Shown in pieces: positions 56,673 to 64,000 of a stretch of 64,000 bases of DNA; position 1 is the first letter of the stretch, and each line of letters starts with the position of its first letter. Location of the stretch: NCBI RefSeq assembly GCF_021391675.1, contig NZ_CP090095.1:1493501-1557500 (forward strand), read 5' to 3'. A program made the translations under genes and the position numbers. The notes under the pieces were generated by a model. The model did not search any database and was not told the DNA's origin. It saw nothing but the letters and a program-made list of their open reading frames with translations. The DNA comes from Neorhizobium galegae. Lineage in GTDB: Bacteria; Pseudomonadota; Alphaproteobacteria; Rhizobiales; Rhizobiaceae.

Positions 56673-57932
56673 TTATTCGGCTGACGATTCCGCGTCGGAG
56701 GCGGCAGCTTCCGGCGCTTTCGGGCACCGGCGGGATCGCCATCGCTGCATCATCGCATAGAGATGCGGGCTGCGCTTGACTGCCGCCTTCGCCTTGGTCA
56801 CTCCGATCAGTATCGGCCGCATCAGCGAACCCTTCCAGGTGAGCGGCAGCAAGATGTCGTGCTGCACCGTTTCCTGGGTACACCAGTTGCGCTTGTAGGG
56901 CTGGTCGCCGACGCCGAAATCGAACACCGAGGCGCCTTCACGGCAGGACTGCTCGATCATCAGCCAGAACAGTAGTTCGCCGGGGCTCGCCTCCGGGCAG
57001 ATCGTCTCGTCGATCGAGCTGAACTGGCAGATGACATGATCGCCTTTGCGCGACAGGCCGGCAATCGCCGCGATATGCCCCTCGTGCTCGCCGCGCAGCC
57101 GGATGGCATGCAGCATCAGCGGCGTATCGGTTCCCCTGGCCGGGACATCCATGAGGCGGTGGAAGAAATCCCGGATGCCGGGCAATTGAAAGACGTCCGG
57201 CAGGCCGAACAGTCTCAGCCGCTCGCCTTTCTGGCGAAAGAAGATATCGAGCAGGGCGTGTTTTTCGGCGGGATCCGTCGGGATGAAATGGTCATAGCCG
57301 CCAATCGCCTCGATCTTGCGGCTCTGCGAGCGGAACTTCTTGCGGCGGCTTTTCGCATTGAGCTGCGCCAGCGTCGCCTCGAAATTCTGAAAGAGCGGCA
57401 ACTGGAAGGAATGGTTCTGGTTTTCGATCGAAGCAAGCGCGGACAGCGGATGTCGCATGCCCCGCCAGACGAGCGGGATATTGTCGAGAACGACCAGATC
57501 CGCCTTGTTGGAGAGGGCGAGCCTCAGGCCATAGGCGAAATTCTGCAATTCTTCCGCATCGGGTGCGGCGAGGTCGGCATCGAAGAGGCCGGTATTGACG
57601 TTGTTGAACCGGTGGCCGAGCAGGCGGGCGATCCGGGCGCGGCGTTCAGACACGATTTCGAGCGGCAGGATGAAAAGCGTGCGGCCATCGACAACGCCCT
57701 GGATGATCGCAAGTTCGCTGCGATGCGCTTGAGCCCAGGCGAGACACCAGTCGAAGCCCTGATGCAGGGAGTTCTTGGCAAGCCCTTCGAGCCGCCGCCA
57801 CTCGGCTTCCACAGACCTGAGATCGTCGGTTGAAATGAGCGATAGCTCGGCGAGCCGGACGGTTTTGTGACCCTTCGGCGAGTCGAGCGCGCCCTCGACC
57901 TGATCTTCGTGGTGGATCTTCCGCTGCTGCAT
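56673..57932 (-). CDS. GNAT/FemAB-like protein of the CelD/BcsL type
   Basis: The protein has 419 residues. The GNAT_acetyltr_2 domain (PF13480 type) covers about residues 195-350, with AKSRRKKFRSQSRKIEAIGG and the C-terminal FDFGVGDQPYKRNW, which is characteristic. Members are found in cellulose and polysaccharide clusters and probably acetylate or modify the polymer or a lipid. The stop directly abuts the co-polymerase stop (zero bases between). Completes the six-gene polysaccharide set. Confidence 0.85.
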   Translation of the reverse strand: MQQRKIHHEDQVEGALDSPKGHKTVRLAELSLISTDDLRSVEAEWRRLEGLAKNSLHQGFDWCLAWAQAHRSELAIIQGVVDGRTLFILPLEIVSERRARIARLLGHRFNNVNTGLFDADLAAPDAEELQNFAYGLRLALSNKADLVVLDNIPLVWRGMRHPLSALASIENQNHSFQLPLFQNFEATLAQLNAKSRRKKFRSQSRKIEAIGGYDHFIPTDPAEKHALLDIFFRQKGERLRLFGLPDVFQLPGIRDFFHRLMDVPARGTDTPLMLHAIRLRGEHEGHIAAIAGLSRKGDHVICQFSSIDETICPEASPGELLFWLMIEQSCREGASVFDFGVGDQPYKRNWCTQETVQHDILLPLTWKGSLMRPILIGVTKAKAAVKRSPHLYAMMQRWRSRRCPKAPEAAASDAESSAE

Positions 57933-58050
57933 GGCTTTGCCCGCTGATGCCGTTTGGCCGGCAACATAGGGGGAGGCACCAAAATTCGGTTTACCGGCGG
58001 CCCCACACCCCGCGAAACCGCTGCCGCTGGTTAACCGATGGTAAAGCCGG

Positions 58051-58263
58051 CTATCTCTTGGGCTTCGGCCCGGCCATCCATTTGATGATCAGCATGGCCG
58101 GCAGAATCCAGAGGAGGCCGCTGATCAGGAAGTAGAGGAAATGCACCCACCAGGGAGAAGTGGCAAGCAGCAGCGTCGCGAAGGTCGTCGCGGCAAGCGC
58201 ATAGAAGATCACCAGAATGATGATCAGGATGGTGCCGATGAAACTTCTCAAACGCGGGACCAA
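58051..58263 (-). CDS. DUF2842 family small membrane protein
   Basis: This 70-residue protein has two hydrophobic helices ([20 protein letters not shown] and [20 protein letters not shown]) and ends [10 protein letters not shown], the DUF2842 signature of Alphaproteobacteria. Start TTG at 58263 is supported by AGGAGAAGACGTC before it; an upstream ATG at 58290 has no site. It is divergent from ctaA, the conserved neighbour. Confidence 0.82.
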   Translation of the reverse strand: MVPRLRSFIGTILIIILVIFYALAATTFATLLLATSPWWVHFLYFLISGLLWILPAMLIIKWMAGPKPKR

Positions 58264-58405
58264 GACGTCTTCTCCTATCCGCGACCGCATGCCGCAAAGC
58301 GCCGGGGCTTGTTTTGCATGGGTTGATGGGGCAAAGCAACGCGAAATGCTTGTGGGCGCTTGCCATGTGCCGCGTCCTTTTGGCTTGAGCGACAGGAGCA
58401 TACCC

Positions 58406-59506
58406 ATGTCGGCAACCGATGCTGTGATCATCGATGTCCTGAACCACACCAAGCGCCGCGAGCGCGACCGCAAGGCCGTGCGTATCTGGCTCGGCGTCGT
58501 CATTTTCACGCTGTTCTGTCTGGTGCTGGTGGGCGGCGCAACGCGGCTTACCGACTCCGGCCTGTCGATCACCGAATGGAAGCCGATCCACGGCATCATC
58601 CCGCCGCTGTCGGCTGAGGAGTGGGACGAGGAATTCCGCCTCTACCAGCGGATTCCGCAATATCAGGAAATCAACAAGGACATGACGGTCGACGAGTTCA
58701 AGTCGATCTTCTGGTGGGAATGGGCGCATCGGTTCCTCGCCCGCTCGATCGGCCTGGTCTTCGCCCTGCCGCTGATCTTCTTCTGGCTCACCGGCCGTAT
58801 CGAAAAGCGCCTGCGGGGTCCGCTGGTCGGCCTTCTTGCGCTCGGCGGTTTCCAGGGGTTCATCGGCTGGTGGATGGTATCTTCCGGCCTCACCAAGCTG
58901 GTCAGCGTCTCGCAATACCGGCTCGCGACACATCTCGTCATCGCCTGTCTGATCTTCGCCGCCTGTATCTGGATCATGCGCGGATTGGCGCCGCACAGCC
59001 GCGACCTTCCGCCGACGGCAAGATCCAAATGGGCAGCCGGCGGCATCGCCTTCCTGGTCCTCTTCCAGATCTATCTCGGCGCGCTGGTGGCGGGGCTGGA
59101 TGCAGGCCTTTCCTACAATACCTGGCCGCTGATGGATGGTGCCCTGGTCCCGGGCGATCTCTTCGTCCAGCAGCCCTGGTGGATCAATCTGTTCGAGAAC
59201 CCGAAGACGGTACAGTTCGTGCACCGCTGCGGCGCCTATGTTCTGTGGGCCGCCACTCTCGTGCACATGATCATCTCGCTTCGCCGGGCTCCCGGCTCGA
59301 CCCATGCCCGCCGTTCCGTCCTGCTATTCGGGCTGGTGACGCTACAGGCCGTCATCGGCATCTCGACGCTCGTCATGCAGGTGCCGCTCGATCTTGCGCT
59401 GACGCACCAGGCCGCGGCGCTGATCGTGCTCGGCTTTGCCGTCGCCCATTGGCGCGGCTTCGTCGGCGAATATCCGCCGGAGACCGCGATCGTCACACGG
59501 AACTGA
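58406..59506 (+). CDS. ctaA: Haem A synthase (CtaA/COX15)
   Basis: This 366-residue eight-helix inner-membrane protein oxidises the haem O C8 methyl to make haem A for cytochrome oxidase. The conserved [53 protein letters not shown] and [11 protein letters not shown] segments carry the haem-ligand histidines. It is the COX15 type without the cysteine pair of Bacillus CtaA. AGGAG at 58394 and the ATG at 58406 fix the start; a terminator follows. Confidence 0.95.
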   Translation: MSATDAVIIDVLNHTKRRERDRKAVRIWLGVVIFTLFCLVLVGGATRLTDSGLSITEWKPIHGIIPPLSAEEWDEEFRLYQRIPQYQEINKDMTVDEFKSIFWWEWAHRFLARSIGLVFALPLIFFWLTGRIEKRLRGPLVGLLALGGFQGFIGWWMVSSGLTKLVSVSQYRLATHLVIACLIFAACIWIMRGLAPHSRDLPPTARSKWAAGGIAFLVLFQIYLGALVAGLDAGLSYNTWPLMDGALVPGDLFVQQPWWINLFENPKTVQFVHRCGAYVLWAATLVHMIISLRRAPGSTHARRSVLLFGLVTLQAVIGISTLVMQVPLDLALTHQAAALIVLGFAVAHWRGFVGEYPPETAIVTRN

Positions 59507-59536
59507 TCTCCCGACACATTGGCAGATACTCGCGAG

Positions 59537-59568
59537 AGGCGGGCGGATCGATTTCCGTCCGCCTTTTT
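59537..59568 (+). terminator. Rho-independent terminator after ctaA
   Basis: An 11-pair stem (AGGCGGGCGGA with TCCGTCCGCCT, one G-T) ends in TTTTT, 30 bases after the stop. Confidence 0.88.
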
Positions 59569-59665
59569 GCTGCGAAAAATCTGCGCCCCGATGTCGGCCA
59601 CAGTGTCCGTCGCCCGTCCTTGAGACATAGTTCAAACGGCTTCGGCCACAGGAGAGGGTAGGGTT

Positions 59666-60073
59666 ATGGCAAAGACAATCGCAATTCTCGTCGCAAGGCT
59701 GATCTTCGGCGGCCTGTTCGTCATGGCGACGACGTTCAAGTTTCTCGACATGCAGGCGACGGCCGTCTTCATCTCAGGCGCCGGATTTCCGTTTCCGCTG
59801 TTTCTCGCCTGGATCGCGGCGATCTTCGAGGTGGGGCTGGCCCTCGCTTTCCTGACCGGCGCCTTCTTCTCCGAAGCGGCGCTGCTCGCCGGCGCCTATG
59901 TCATCTTCCTGGCCTTCGCCTTCCATGGCCCCAGCCATTGGGAAGCCAATCAGGCGGAGTTCGGCTTCTTCGTCGATCACTTCACATTCCTGGCCGGGCT
60001 GCTGTTCGCCGCCGTGCACGGTCCGGGCGAGAAGCTCGCCGTCAATTTGGGTCTGAAGCGGGTATTCGCTTAG
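59666..60073 (+). CDS. DoxX family membrane protein
   Basis: This 135-residue protein has four hydrophobic helices and the DoxX pattern ILVARLIFGGLFVMATTFKF at the N-terminus, with AAIFEVGLALAFLTGAFFSE in the middle. Members act in redox or sulfur metabolism or have no known role; the first DoxX was a thiosulfate:quinone oxidoreductase subunit. Start ATG at 59666; GGAGAGGGTAGGG stands before it. No partner gene is nearby. Confidence 0.85.
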   Translation: MAKTIAILVARLIFGGLFVMATTFKFLDMQATAVFISGAGFPFPLFLAWIAAIFEVGLALAFLTGAFFSEAALLAGAYVIFLAFAFHGPSHWEANQAEFGFFVDHFTFLAGLLFAAVHGPGEKLAVNLGLKRVFA

Positions 60074-60172
60074 GCCCGGAGCAATACGTTGCGCACGGTG
60101 CCGACGACCGTATCGACGATCTGTCTGGCGGTTTCGATCCGCCATTCGCCAGGGAAGGAAAAAGGGAAGGGA

Positions 60173-60200
60173 ATGCTTTCGGCCATCAGGCCGAAAGCAT
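60173..60200 (-). terminator. Terminator of argC with the stop codon in the loop
   Basis: Perfect 12-base arms (ATGCTTTCGGCC and GGCCGAAAGCAT) flank a 4-base loop TGAT, read on the minus strand; the TGA of the loop is the argC stop. The left arm is the end of the coding region (codons M, L, S, A) and a pyrimidine-rich tail with TTTTT follows. Confidence 0.8.
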
Positions 60201-61118
60201 CAGGTCCATGTTCTGGACGGCGGCACCCGAGGCACCCTTGCCGAGATTGTCGAGCAGGGCCACGAGATTGACATGCGCTCCGCCCGGCGTGCCGAACACG
60301 AAAAGCTTCATCGTGTCGGTGTCGACCAGCTCTTCCGCATCGACGCGCGGCAGCGCCTTGCTTTCTTCGAGCGGTACGACGGTGACGATGTCCTGGCCGG
60401 CATAATGCTCGACCAGCACCTTGTGGATGCCTTCGATCGTCGTGCCTTCCTGGAGATCTTCGAGGAAGAGCGGCACCTGGACGATCATGCCCTGCGCGAA
60501 GCGGCCGACCGACGGCGAGAAGAGGGGCGCGCGGTCGAGCTGGCCGTGGATCGTCATCTCCGGCACGTGCTTGTGCTTGAGCGGCAGGCCGTAGAGGAAA
60601 TTGTTGGCCGAAATGGCGTCTTCCCTGGACGGGTCTTCCATCTGCGCGATCATCTGCTTGCCGCCGCCGGTATAACCCGAGACCGCATTGACCGTGACCG
60701 GATAACCGTCGGGCAGGATGCCGGCGGCGCGCAGCGGCCGGATCAGGCCGATCGCGCCGGTCGGATAGCAGCCCGGATTGGCCACATGCCGGGAGGCCTT
60801 GATCTTGTCCGCCTGAGCCTTGTCCATTTCCGCAAAGCCATAGGCCCAGGACGGATCGACGCGGAAGGCGGTCGAGGTGTCGATCACCCGCACCCTGTTG
60901 TTGCCGGCAAGCATTTTCACGGCTTCCCGCGACGCATCGTCGGGCAGGCAGAGGATGGCGACATCGGCGCTGTTCAGGAGATCCTCGCGCATGGCGGCGT
61001 TGCGCCGCTCCGCTTCCGGGATCGACAGCAGTTCGACGTCGCGGCGGCCGGCCATGCGGGTGCGGATCTGCAGTCCCGTGGTGCCGTGTTCGCCATCGAT
61101 GAAGATTTTCGCTGTCAT
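60186..61118 (-). CDS. argC: N-acetyl-gamma-glutamyl-phosphate reductase
   Basis: This 310-residue NADPH enzyme of arginine synthesis is of the short (type 2, AGPR-2) class. [17 protein letters not shown] is the N-terminal nucleotide-binding segment, and the catalytic cysteine is Cys117 in [26 protein letters not shown] lies in the C-terminal domain. The ATG at 61118 lies 8 bases after AGGA; another ATG six bases upstream is possible. speB lies 65 bases upstream on the same strand, so arginine synthesis and agmatine use are adjacent. Its terminator includes its own stop codon. Confidence 0.94.
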   Translation of the reverse strand: MTAKIFIDGEHGTTGLQIRTRMAGRRDVELLSIPEAERRNAAMREDLLNSADVAILCLPDDASREAVKMLAGNNRVRVIDTSTAFRVDPSWAYGFAEMDKAQADKIKASRHVANPGCYPTGAIGLIRPLRAAGILPDGYPVTVNAVSGYTGGGKQMIAQMEDPSREDAISANNFLYGLPLKHKHVPEMTIHGQLDRAPLFSPSVGRFAQGMIVQVPLFLEDLQEGTTIEGIHKVLVEHYAGQDIVTVVPLEESKALPRVDAEELVDTDTMKLFVFGTPGGAHVNLVALLDNLGKGASGAAVQNMDLMLSA

Positions 61119-61183
61119 GGTCATTGTCCTGTTAGATCAGTGCCTTGGATTGGATGCCGGATTCAGTTTACCAGCAAGTTGAT

Positions 61184-62143
61184 TCAGAAATTTAACGCAG
61201 CCGCACGGCGTTCCGCGCGAAGTCCGAGCATATACATCGCAACCGTCGCCCCCGCAATGGCGGTGATATCCGCATGGTCATAGGCCGGCGCCACTTCGAC
61301 GACATCGGCGCCGCGGATATCGAGAGGCCGTAGCTGGCGCAGAACCGAGAGGATCTTGGCGCTCGAAGGCCCGCCGGCGACCGGCGTGCCGGTTCCGGGC
61401 GCGAAAGCCGGGTCGAGGCAGTCGATGTCGAAGGTGAGGTAGGTCGGCGTTTGCCCGACATGATCGAGGATCGCCTTTGCGATTTCGGCTGCCGTCATCT
61501 CCTCGACCTCATGGCCGTAGAGGAGGCGGATCCCGAAATCTTCCGGCGCGTGGGTGCGGATGCCGACCTGGATCGACCGGGCAGGGTCGATGATGCCGGA
61601 CCGCACCGCCCGCGCCACGAAGGAGCCGTGGTCGATGCGTCCCTCGTCGTCGAGCCAGGTGTCCTGATGCGCATCGAACTGCACCAGCGCCATCGGTCCG
61701 TGTCTGGCGGCATGCGCTTTGAGCAGCGGCCAGGTGACATAGTGGTCGCCGCCGAGCGTCAGCAAAAACGCGCCGCTGTCGAGGATGACATTCGCCTGGG
61801 CCTCGATCGCAGCCGGGGTCTTCTGATGGTTGCCGTAGTCGAGCAGGCAGTCGCCGTAATCGACGACAGCCATCTCGGCGAAAAGGTCGCGCTGGAACGG
61901 ATATTGCGGATCGTTGTCGAAGATCGCCGATGCCCGCCGGATCGCCTGCGGCCCGAACCGCGCGCCCGGCCGGTTGGAGGTTGCGGCATCGAAGGGAATG
62001 CCCCAGACGACAGCATCGACACCCGTCAGATCTTTACTGAAGCGGCGGCGCATGAACGACAGAGCCCCGGCAAAGGTGGGGTCCGACGCGGCGGAGGTCA
62101 GGCTTTTTGCAGTGAAGGCATGGTCGATCGACTTTTCTGCCAT
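61184..62143 (-). CDS. speB: Agmatinase (ureohydrolase family)
   Basis: This 319-residue manganese enzyme hydrolyses agmatine to putrescine and urea. The metal-binding motifs are complete: LGGDHYVTWP, VQFDAHQDTW and FDIDCLDPAFAPGTGTP. The family also contains guanidinobutyrase and formimidoylglutamase, so agmatine is the likeliest but not proven substrate. It lies upstream of argC on the same strand, a gene order conserved in Rhizobiaceae. Confidence 0.9.
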   Translation of the reverse strand: MAEKSIDHAFTAKSLTSAASDPTFAGALSFMRRRFSKDLTGVDAVVWGIPFDAATSNRPGARFGPQAIRRASAIFDNDPQYPFQRDLFAEMAVVDYGDCLLDYGNHQKTPAAIEAQANVILDSGAFLLTLGGDHYVTWPLLKAHAARHGPMALVQFDAHQDTWLDDEGRIDHGSFVARAVRSGIIDPARSIQVGIRTHAPEDFGIRLLYGHEVEEMTAAEIAKAILDHVGQTPTYLTFDIDCLDPAFAPGTGTPVAGGPSSAKILSVLRQLRPLDIRGADVVEVAPAYDHADITAIAGATVAMYMLGLRAERRAAALNF

Positions 62144-62227
62144 GGCGTCCCTCCATTGTTAACATGGCGGGGACGTTGGACAATAAGGGCCGACAAGGCA
62201 AGCGTGAAGGAAACAAATGCCTCCCGT

Positions 62228-63019
62228 TCAGGAAGCCTTGGCTTCGAACACCGGCGGAAAGTCCCCCAGCGCCTTGGCCTCCCTGATGCGTGCTCCGATA
62301 TCCTCCTCGATGATCGATTCCAGCTGTGCAAAGCTGTCGATGACATAGTAGATCGGCTGGACGATATCGATGCGGTAGGGGGTCCTGAGCACCGTCATCA
62401 GATCAAAGGGCCGGAATTCGGCCTCACGGCCTTCCATGGCGGCCCGCGTCTCGTTGGGAGAGGAGACGATACCGGCGCCGAAGCAGCGGCGTCCCTGTGG
62501 CGTGTCGATCAGACCGAATTCGACGGTGAACCAGAAGATCCGGAACAGGTGCCAGGAATATTCCTTCCCGAGCCCGACGGCTTTTTCGCCGAAGCGGCGA
62601 ACGAAATTGGCATAACTCTGGTTGGTGAGGAGCGGGCAGTGGCCGAAGACCTCATGGAAGATATCGGGTTCCTCGATGTAGTCGATGTGCTCGCGGCGGC
62701 GGATGAAGGTCGCCAGCGGAAACTTGCCCTGCGACAGCAACTCGTAGAAGCGCGACGGCGGAATGAGGGCGGGCACGCCCTCCACGCCGAAGCCGGTGGT
62801 CTCGTTGAGGCATCGGCCGACATCGCGAAGCTGCGGAACCTTGTCCGCCTTCAACCCGAGTGCCTGGACGCCGTCCAGATATTCCCGGCAGGCCTTGTCG
62901 GCCAGCAGCCTCATCTGGCGCTCGTAGAGCTCGCTCCAGATCCCGTCTTCTTCGCTTGTGTAGTGGTAGATGCCGTCTGCATCCGGCAGGTTTGCCGTGT
63001 AGGTGCTTTGCTTGGTCAT
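62228..63019 (-). CDS. phhA: Phenylalanine 4-monooxygenase
   Basis: This 263-residue aromatic amino acid hydroxylase uses tetrahydropterin and iron to make tyrosine. The iron-binding facial triad is His122 and His127 (FHEVFGHCPLL) and Glu167 (FTVEFGL). It lacks a regulatory ACT domain, as usual in bacteria. GGGAGG before the ATG at 63019 fixes the start; an upstream start 42 bases away has no site. It is divergent from an Lrp/AsnC gene that probably controls it. Confidence 0.93.
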   Translation of the reverse strand: MTKQSTYTANLPDADGIYHYTSEEDGIWSELYERQMRLLADKACREYLDGVQALGLKADKVPQLRDVGRCLNETTGFGVEGVPALIPPSRFYELLSQGKFPLATFIRRREHIDYIEEPDIFHEVFGHCPLLTNQSYANFVRRFGEKAVGLGKEYSWHLFRIFWFTVEFGLIDTPQGRRCFGAGIVSSPNETRAAMEGREAEFRPFDLMTVLRTPYRIDIVQPIYYVIDSFAQLESIIEEDIGARIREAKALGDFPPVFEAKAS

Positions 63020-63169
63020 CAGCGCCCTCCCGTTCCGTGATGGAATGGCCGGGTGCTCCAACCGCCGGCCGTCAGATCACCATTATATCTCCGAAAGCGC
63101 GGGTAATCATTTCAGCTTTGCCGGATTGAGCGTAAATAATGGGAGGATATTTCGGGAGTAGAGGCCATC

Positions 63170-63631
63170 ATGAAAGAAAACCTGCAGGCGGCCCGCAAGC
63201 TTCTGCAACTCGTGCAGACGGGCGATGGTTCGTCGCTGGCCGAATTGGCAGAGAAGGCCGGCATGTCGCAAAGCACCGCATGGCGGAAGATCCAGGAACT
63301 GGAGGCCGAAGGCGTCATCCGAAAGCGGGTGGCACTTCTCGATCCGGCAAAGCTCGACCTCAAGCTCTGCATCGTCGCCCATGTGACGCTGGAGGATCAC
63401 CATGAGGAGGCGATCGAAGCCTTCGCTACCGTGGTGCGCGACCGGCCAGAGATCATGGAGTGTTACGCTCTGTCTGGAACCTTCGACTACATGCTGAAGA
63501 TCCGGGCGCGCGACGTCGAAGCCTACGAGGCTTTCATGACTCGCCACCTGATGCGCAACCCGCATGTGCGCACCGTGGTCTCCAGCTTTGTCCTGCGCGA
63601 ACTGAAATCGACCACCGAGCTGCCGATATAA
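63170..63631 (+). CDS. Lrp/AsnC family transcriptional regulator
   Basis: This 153-residue protein has an N-terminal winged helix (LAELAEKAGMSQSTAWRKIQ, then ELEAEGVIRKRVALLDP) and a C-terminal RAM/ligand domain (VHVTLEDHHEEA-like strand, then ECYALSGTFDYMLKIRARDV). Divergent from phhA across 150 bases, so it likely senses an aromatic amino acid and regulates its breakdown. GAGTAGAGGCC stands before the ATG. Confidence 0.9.
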   Translation: MKENLQAARKLLQLVQTGDGSSLAELAEKAGMSQSTAWRKIQELEAEGVIRKRVALLDPAKLDLKLCIVAHVTLEDHHEEAIEAFATVVRDRPEIMECYALSGTFDYMLKIRARDVEAYEAFMTRHLMRNPHVRTVVSSFVLRELKSTTELPI

Positions 63632-63649
63632 GAAAGCCTACAAACGAAA

Positions 63650-63674
63650 AAGGCGGAGCCGAAGCCCCGCCTTT
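63650..63674. terminator. Bidirectional terminator between the Lrp-type gene and rpsI
   Basis: AAGGCGG and CCGCCTT form the stem core around GAGCCGAAGCC, with A- and T-runs outside, 23 bases before the rpsI stop. Confidence 0.85.
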
Positions 63675-63697
63675 TGAAAGTCCAAGTCCGGAAGCGA

Positions 63698-64000
63698 TTA
63701 ACGCTTGGAGAACTGGAAGGAGCGGCGGGCCTTTGCCTTGCCGTACTTCTTACGCTCGACGACGCGGCTGTCGCGGGTCAGGAAGCCACCCTTCTTGAGC
63801 ACGCCGCGAAGGCCCGGCTCGAAGTAGGTGAGTGCCTTGGAAACGCCGTGACGAACGGCACCAGCCTGGCCGGAGAGACCGCCACCGGCGACGGTCGCGA
63901 CGATGTCGAACTGGCCGGTGCGGGCAGCAGCGATAACCGGCTGCTGCAGGATCATCTGCAGGACAGGGCGGGCGAAGTAGGTCGAGAAGTCACGGCCGTT
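63698..64000 (-). CDS. rpsI: 30S ribosomal protein S9, partial
   Basis: The last 100 codons of S9 are visible; the N-terminus lies beyond the window. The sequence reads [14 protein letters not shown], then [20 protein letters not shown], and ends with [27 protein letters not shown], the conserved S9 C-terminal tail that reaches the P-site tRNA. In relatives rplM lies upstream. The stop at 63698 is followed by a shared terminator. Confidence 0.98.
   Translation of the reverse strand, partial: NGRDFSTYFARPVLQMILQQPVIAAARTGQFDIVATVAGGGLSGQAGAVRHGVSKALTYFEPGLRGVLKKGGFLTRDSRVVERKKYGKAKARRSFQFSKR

Overview
The window reads as a chromosomal segment of a Rhizobiaceae bacterium (Rhizobium/Agrobacterium/Neorhizobium type; genus is inference). 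The evidence is high GC with strong third-position GC, a set of families typical of Rhizobiales (LdtR, BA14K, DUF6163, DUF1236, DUF2842, HdaA, Bpt, Ubiq_cyt_C_chap next to DUF177/plsX/fabH/ihfA/MerR), and a RIME-like palindromic repeat. There are no rRNA genes, CRISPR arrays, transposases or integrases. One tRNA gene (Pro, anticodon GGG) is present.

Layout. 0-4.8 kb: the end of an AI-2E-type permease, hdaA, ppk and ppx (replication control and polyphosphate). 4.8-11.1 kb: an accessory stretch with a DJ-1/PfpI isonitrile hydratase-like enzyme, a LysR regulator, an NmrA-type NAD(P)-binding protein, an esterase-like phytase protein, an AraC regulator, DUF2000 and a small membrane protein. 11.1-23 kb: rnd, an MFS carrier, aspS, a beta-lactamase-fold serine hydrolase, DUF1236, a SulP anion transporter behind a foldable leader, a secreted unknown protein and parC. 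23-28.6 kb: a Doc/AbrB toxin-antitoxin pair abutting parC, then EamA, bpt and RDD. A visibly AT-rich insert (about 25.95-27.53 kb) carrying an RHS-tip AHH nuclease and a putative immunity gene lies between RDD and hemB. 28.6-33 kb: cupin, DUF6163, and ldtR and ldtP (L,D-transpeptidase), which are separated by about 1.1 kb with two small minus-strand genes and a long inverted repeat. 33-38.4 kb: glyA, nrdR, ribD, ribE, ribH and nusB, with a palindromic repeat inserted in frame in ribD. 38.4-48 kb: MFS, hppA, an OmlA/BamE lipoprotein, a cytochrome bc1 assembly chaperone, DUF177, plsX, fabH, ihfA, MerR, BA14K and tRNA-Pro. 48-49.6 kb: small genes. 49.6-57.9 kb: a six-gene polysaccharide cluster (ligase, sugar-phosphate transferase, GT4, export lipoprotein, Wzc-like co-polymerase, FemAB/CelD-like acetyltransferase) resembling the unipolar adhesin (upp) loci of relatives. 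58-64 kb: DUF2842, ctaA, DoxX, argC, speB, phhA, an Lrp/AsnC regulator and the end of rpsI.

How the genes work together. Most of the window is conserved housekeeping: riboflavin synthesis (ribD-ribE-ribH) with nrdR, glyA and nusB; phospholipid and fatty-acid initiation (plsX-fabH) with ihfA; polyphosphate turnover (ppk-ppx); and energy (hppA, ctaA, bc1 chaperone). The points most worth a second look are the compact RHS-tip toxin/immunity island with its own signal peptide, the in-frame palindrome in ribD, and several foldable leaders (SulP, BA14K, glyA, hppA). Also notable are a long dyad in the divergent promoter of the polysaccharide export genes, a co-polymerase whose kinase-like domain lacks the Walker A lysine, and an argC terminator that holds the stop codon in its loop.
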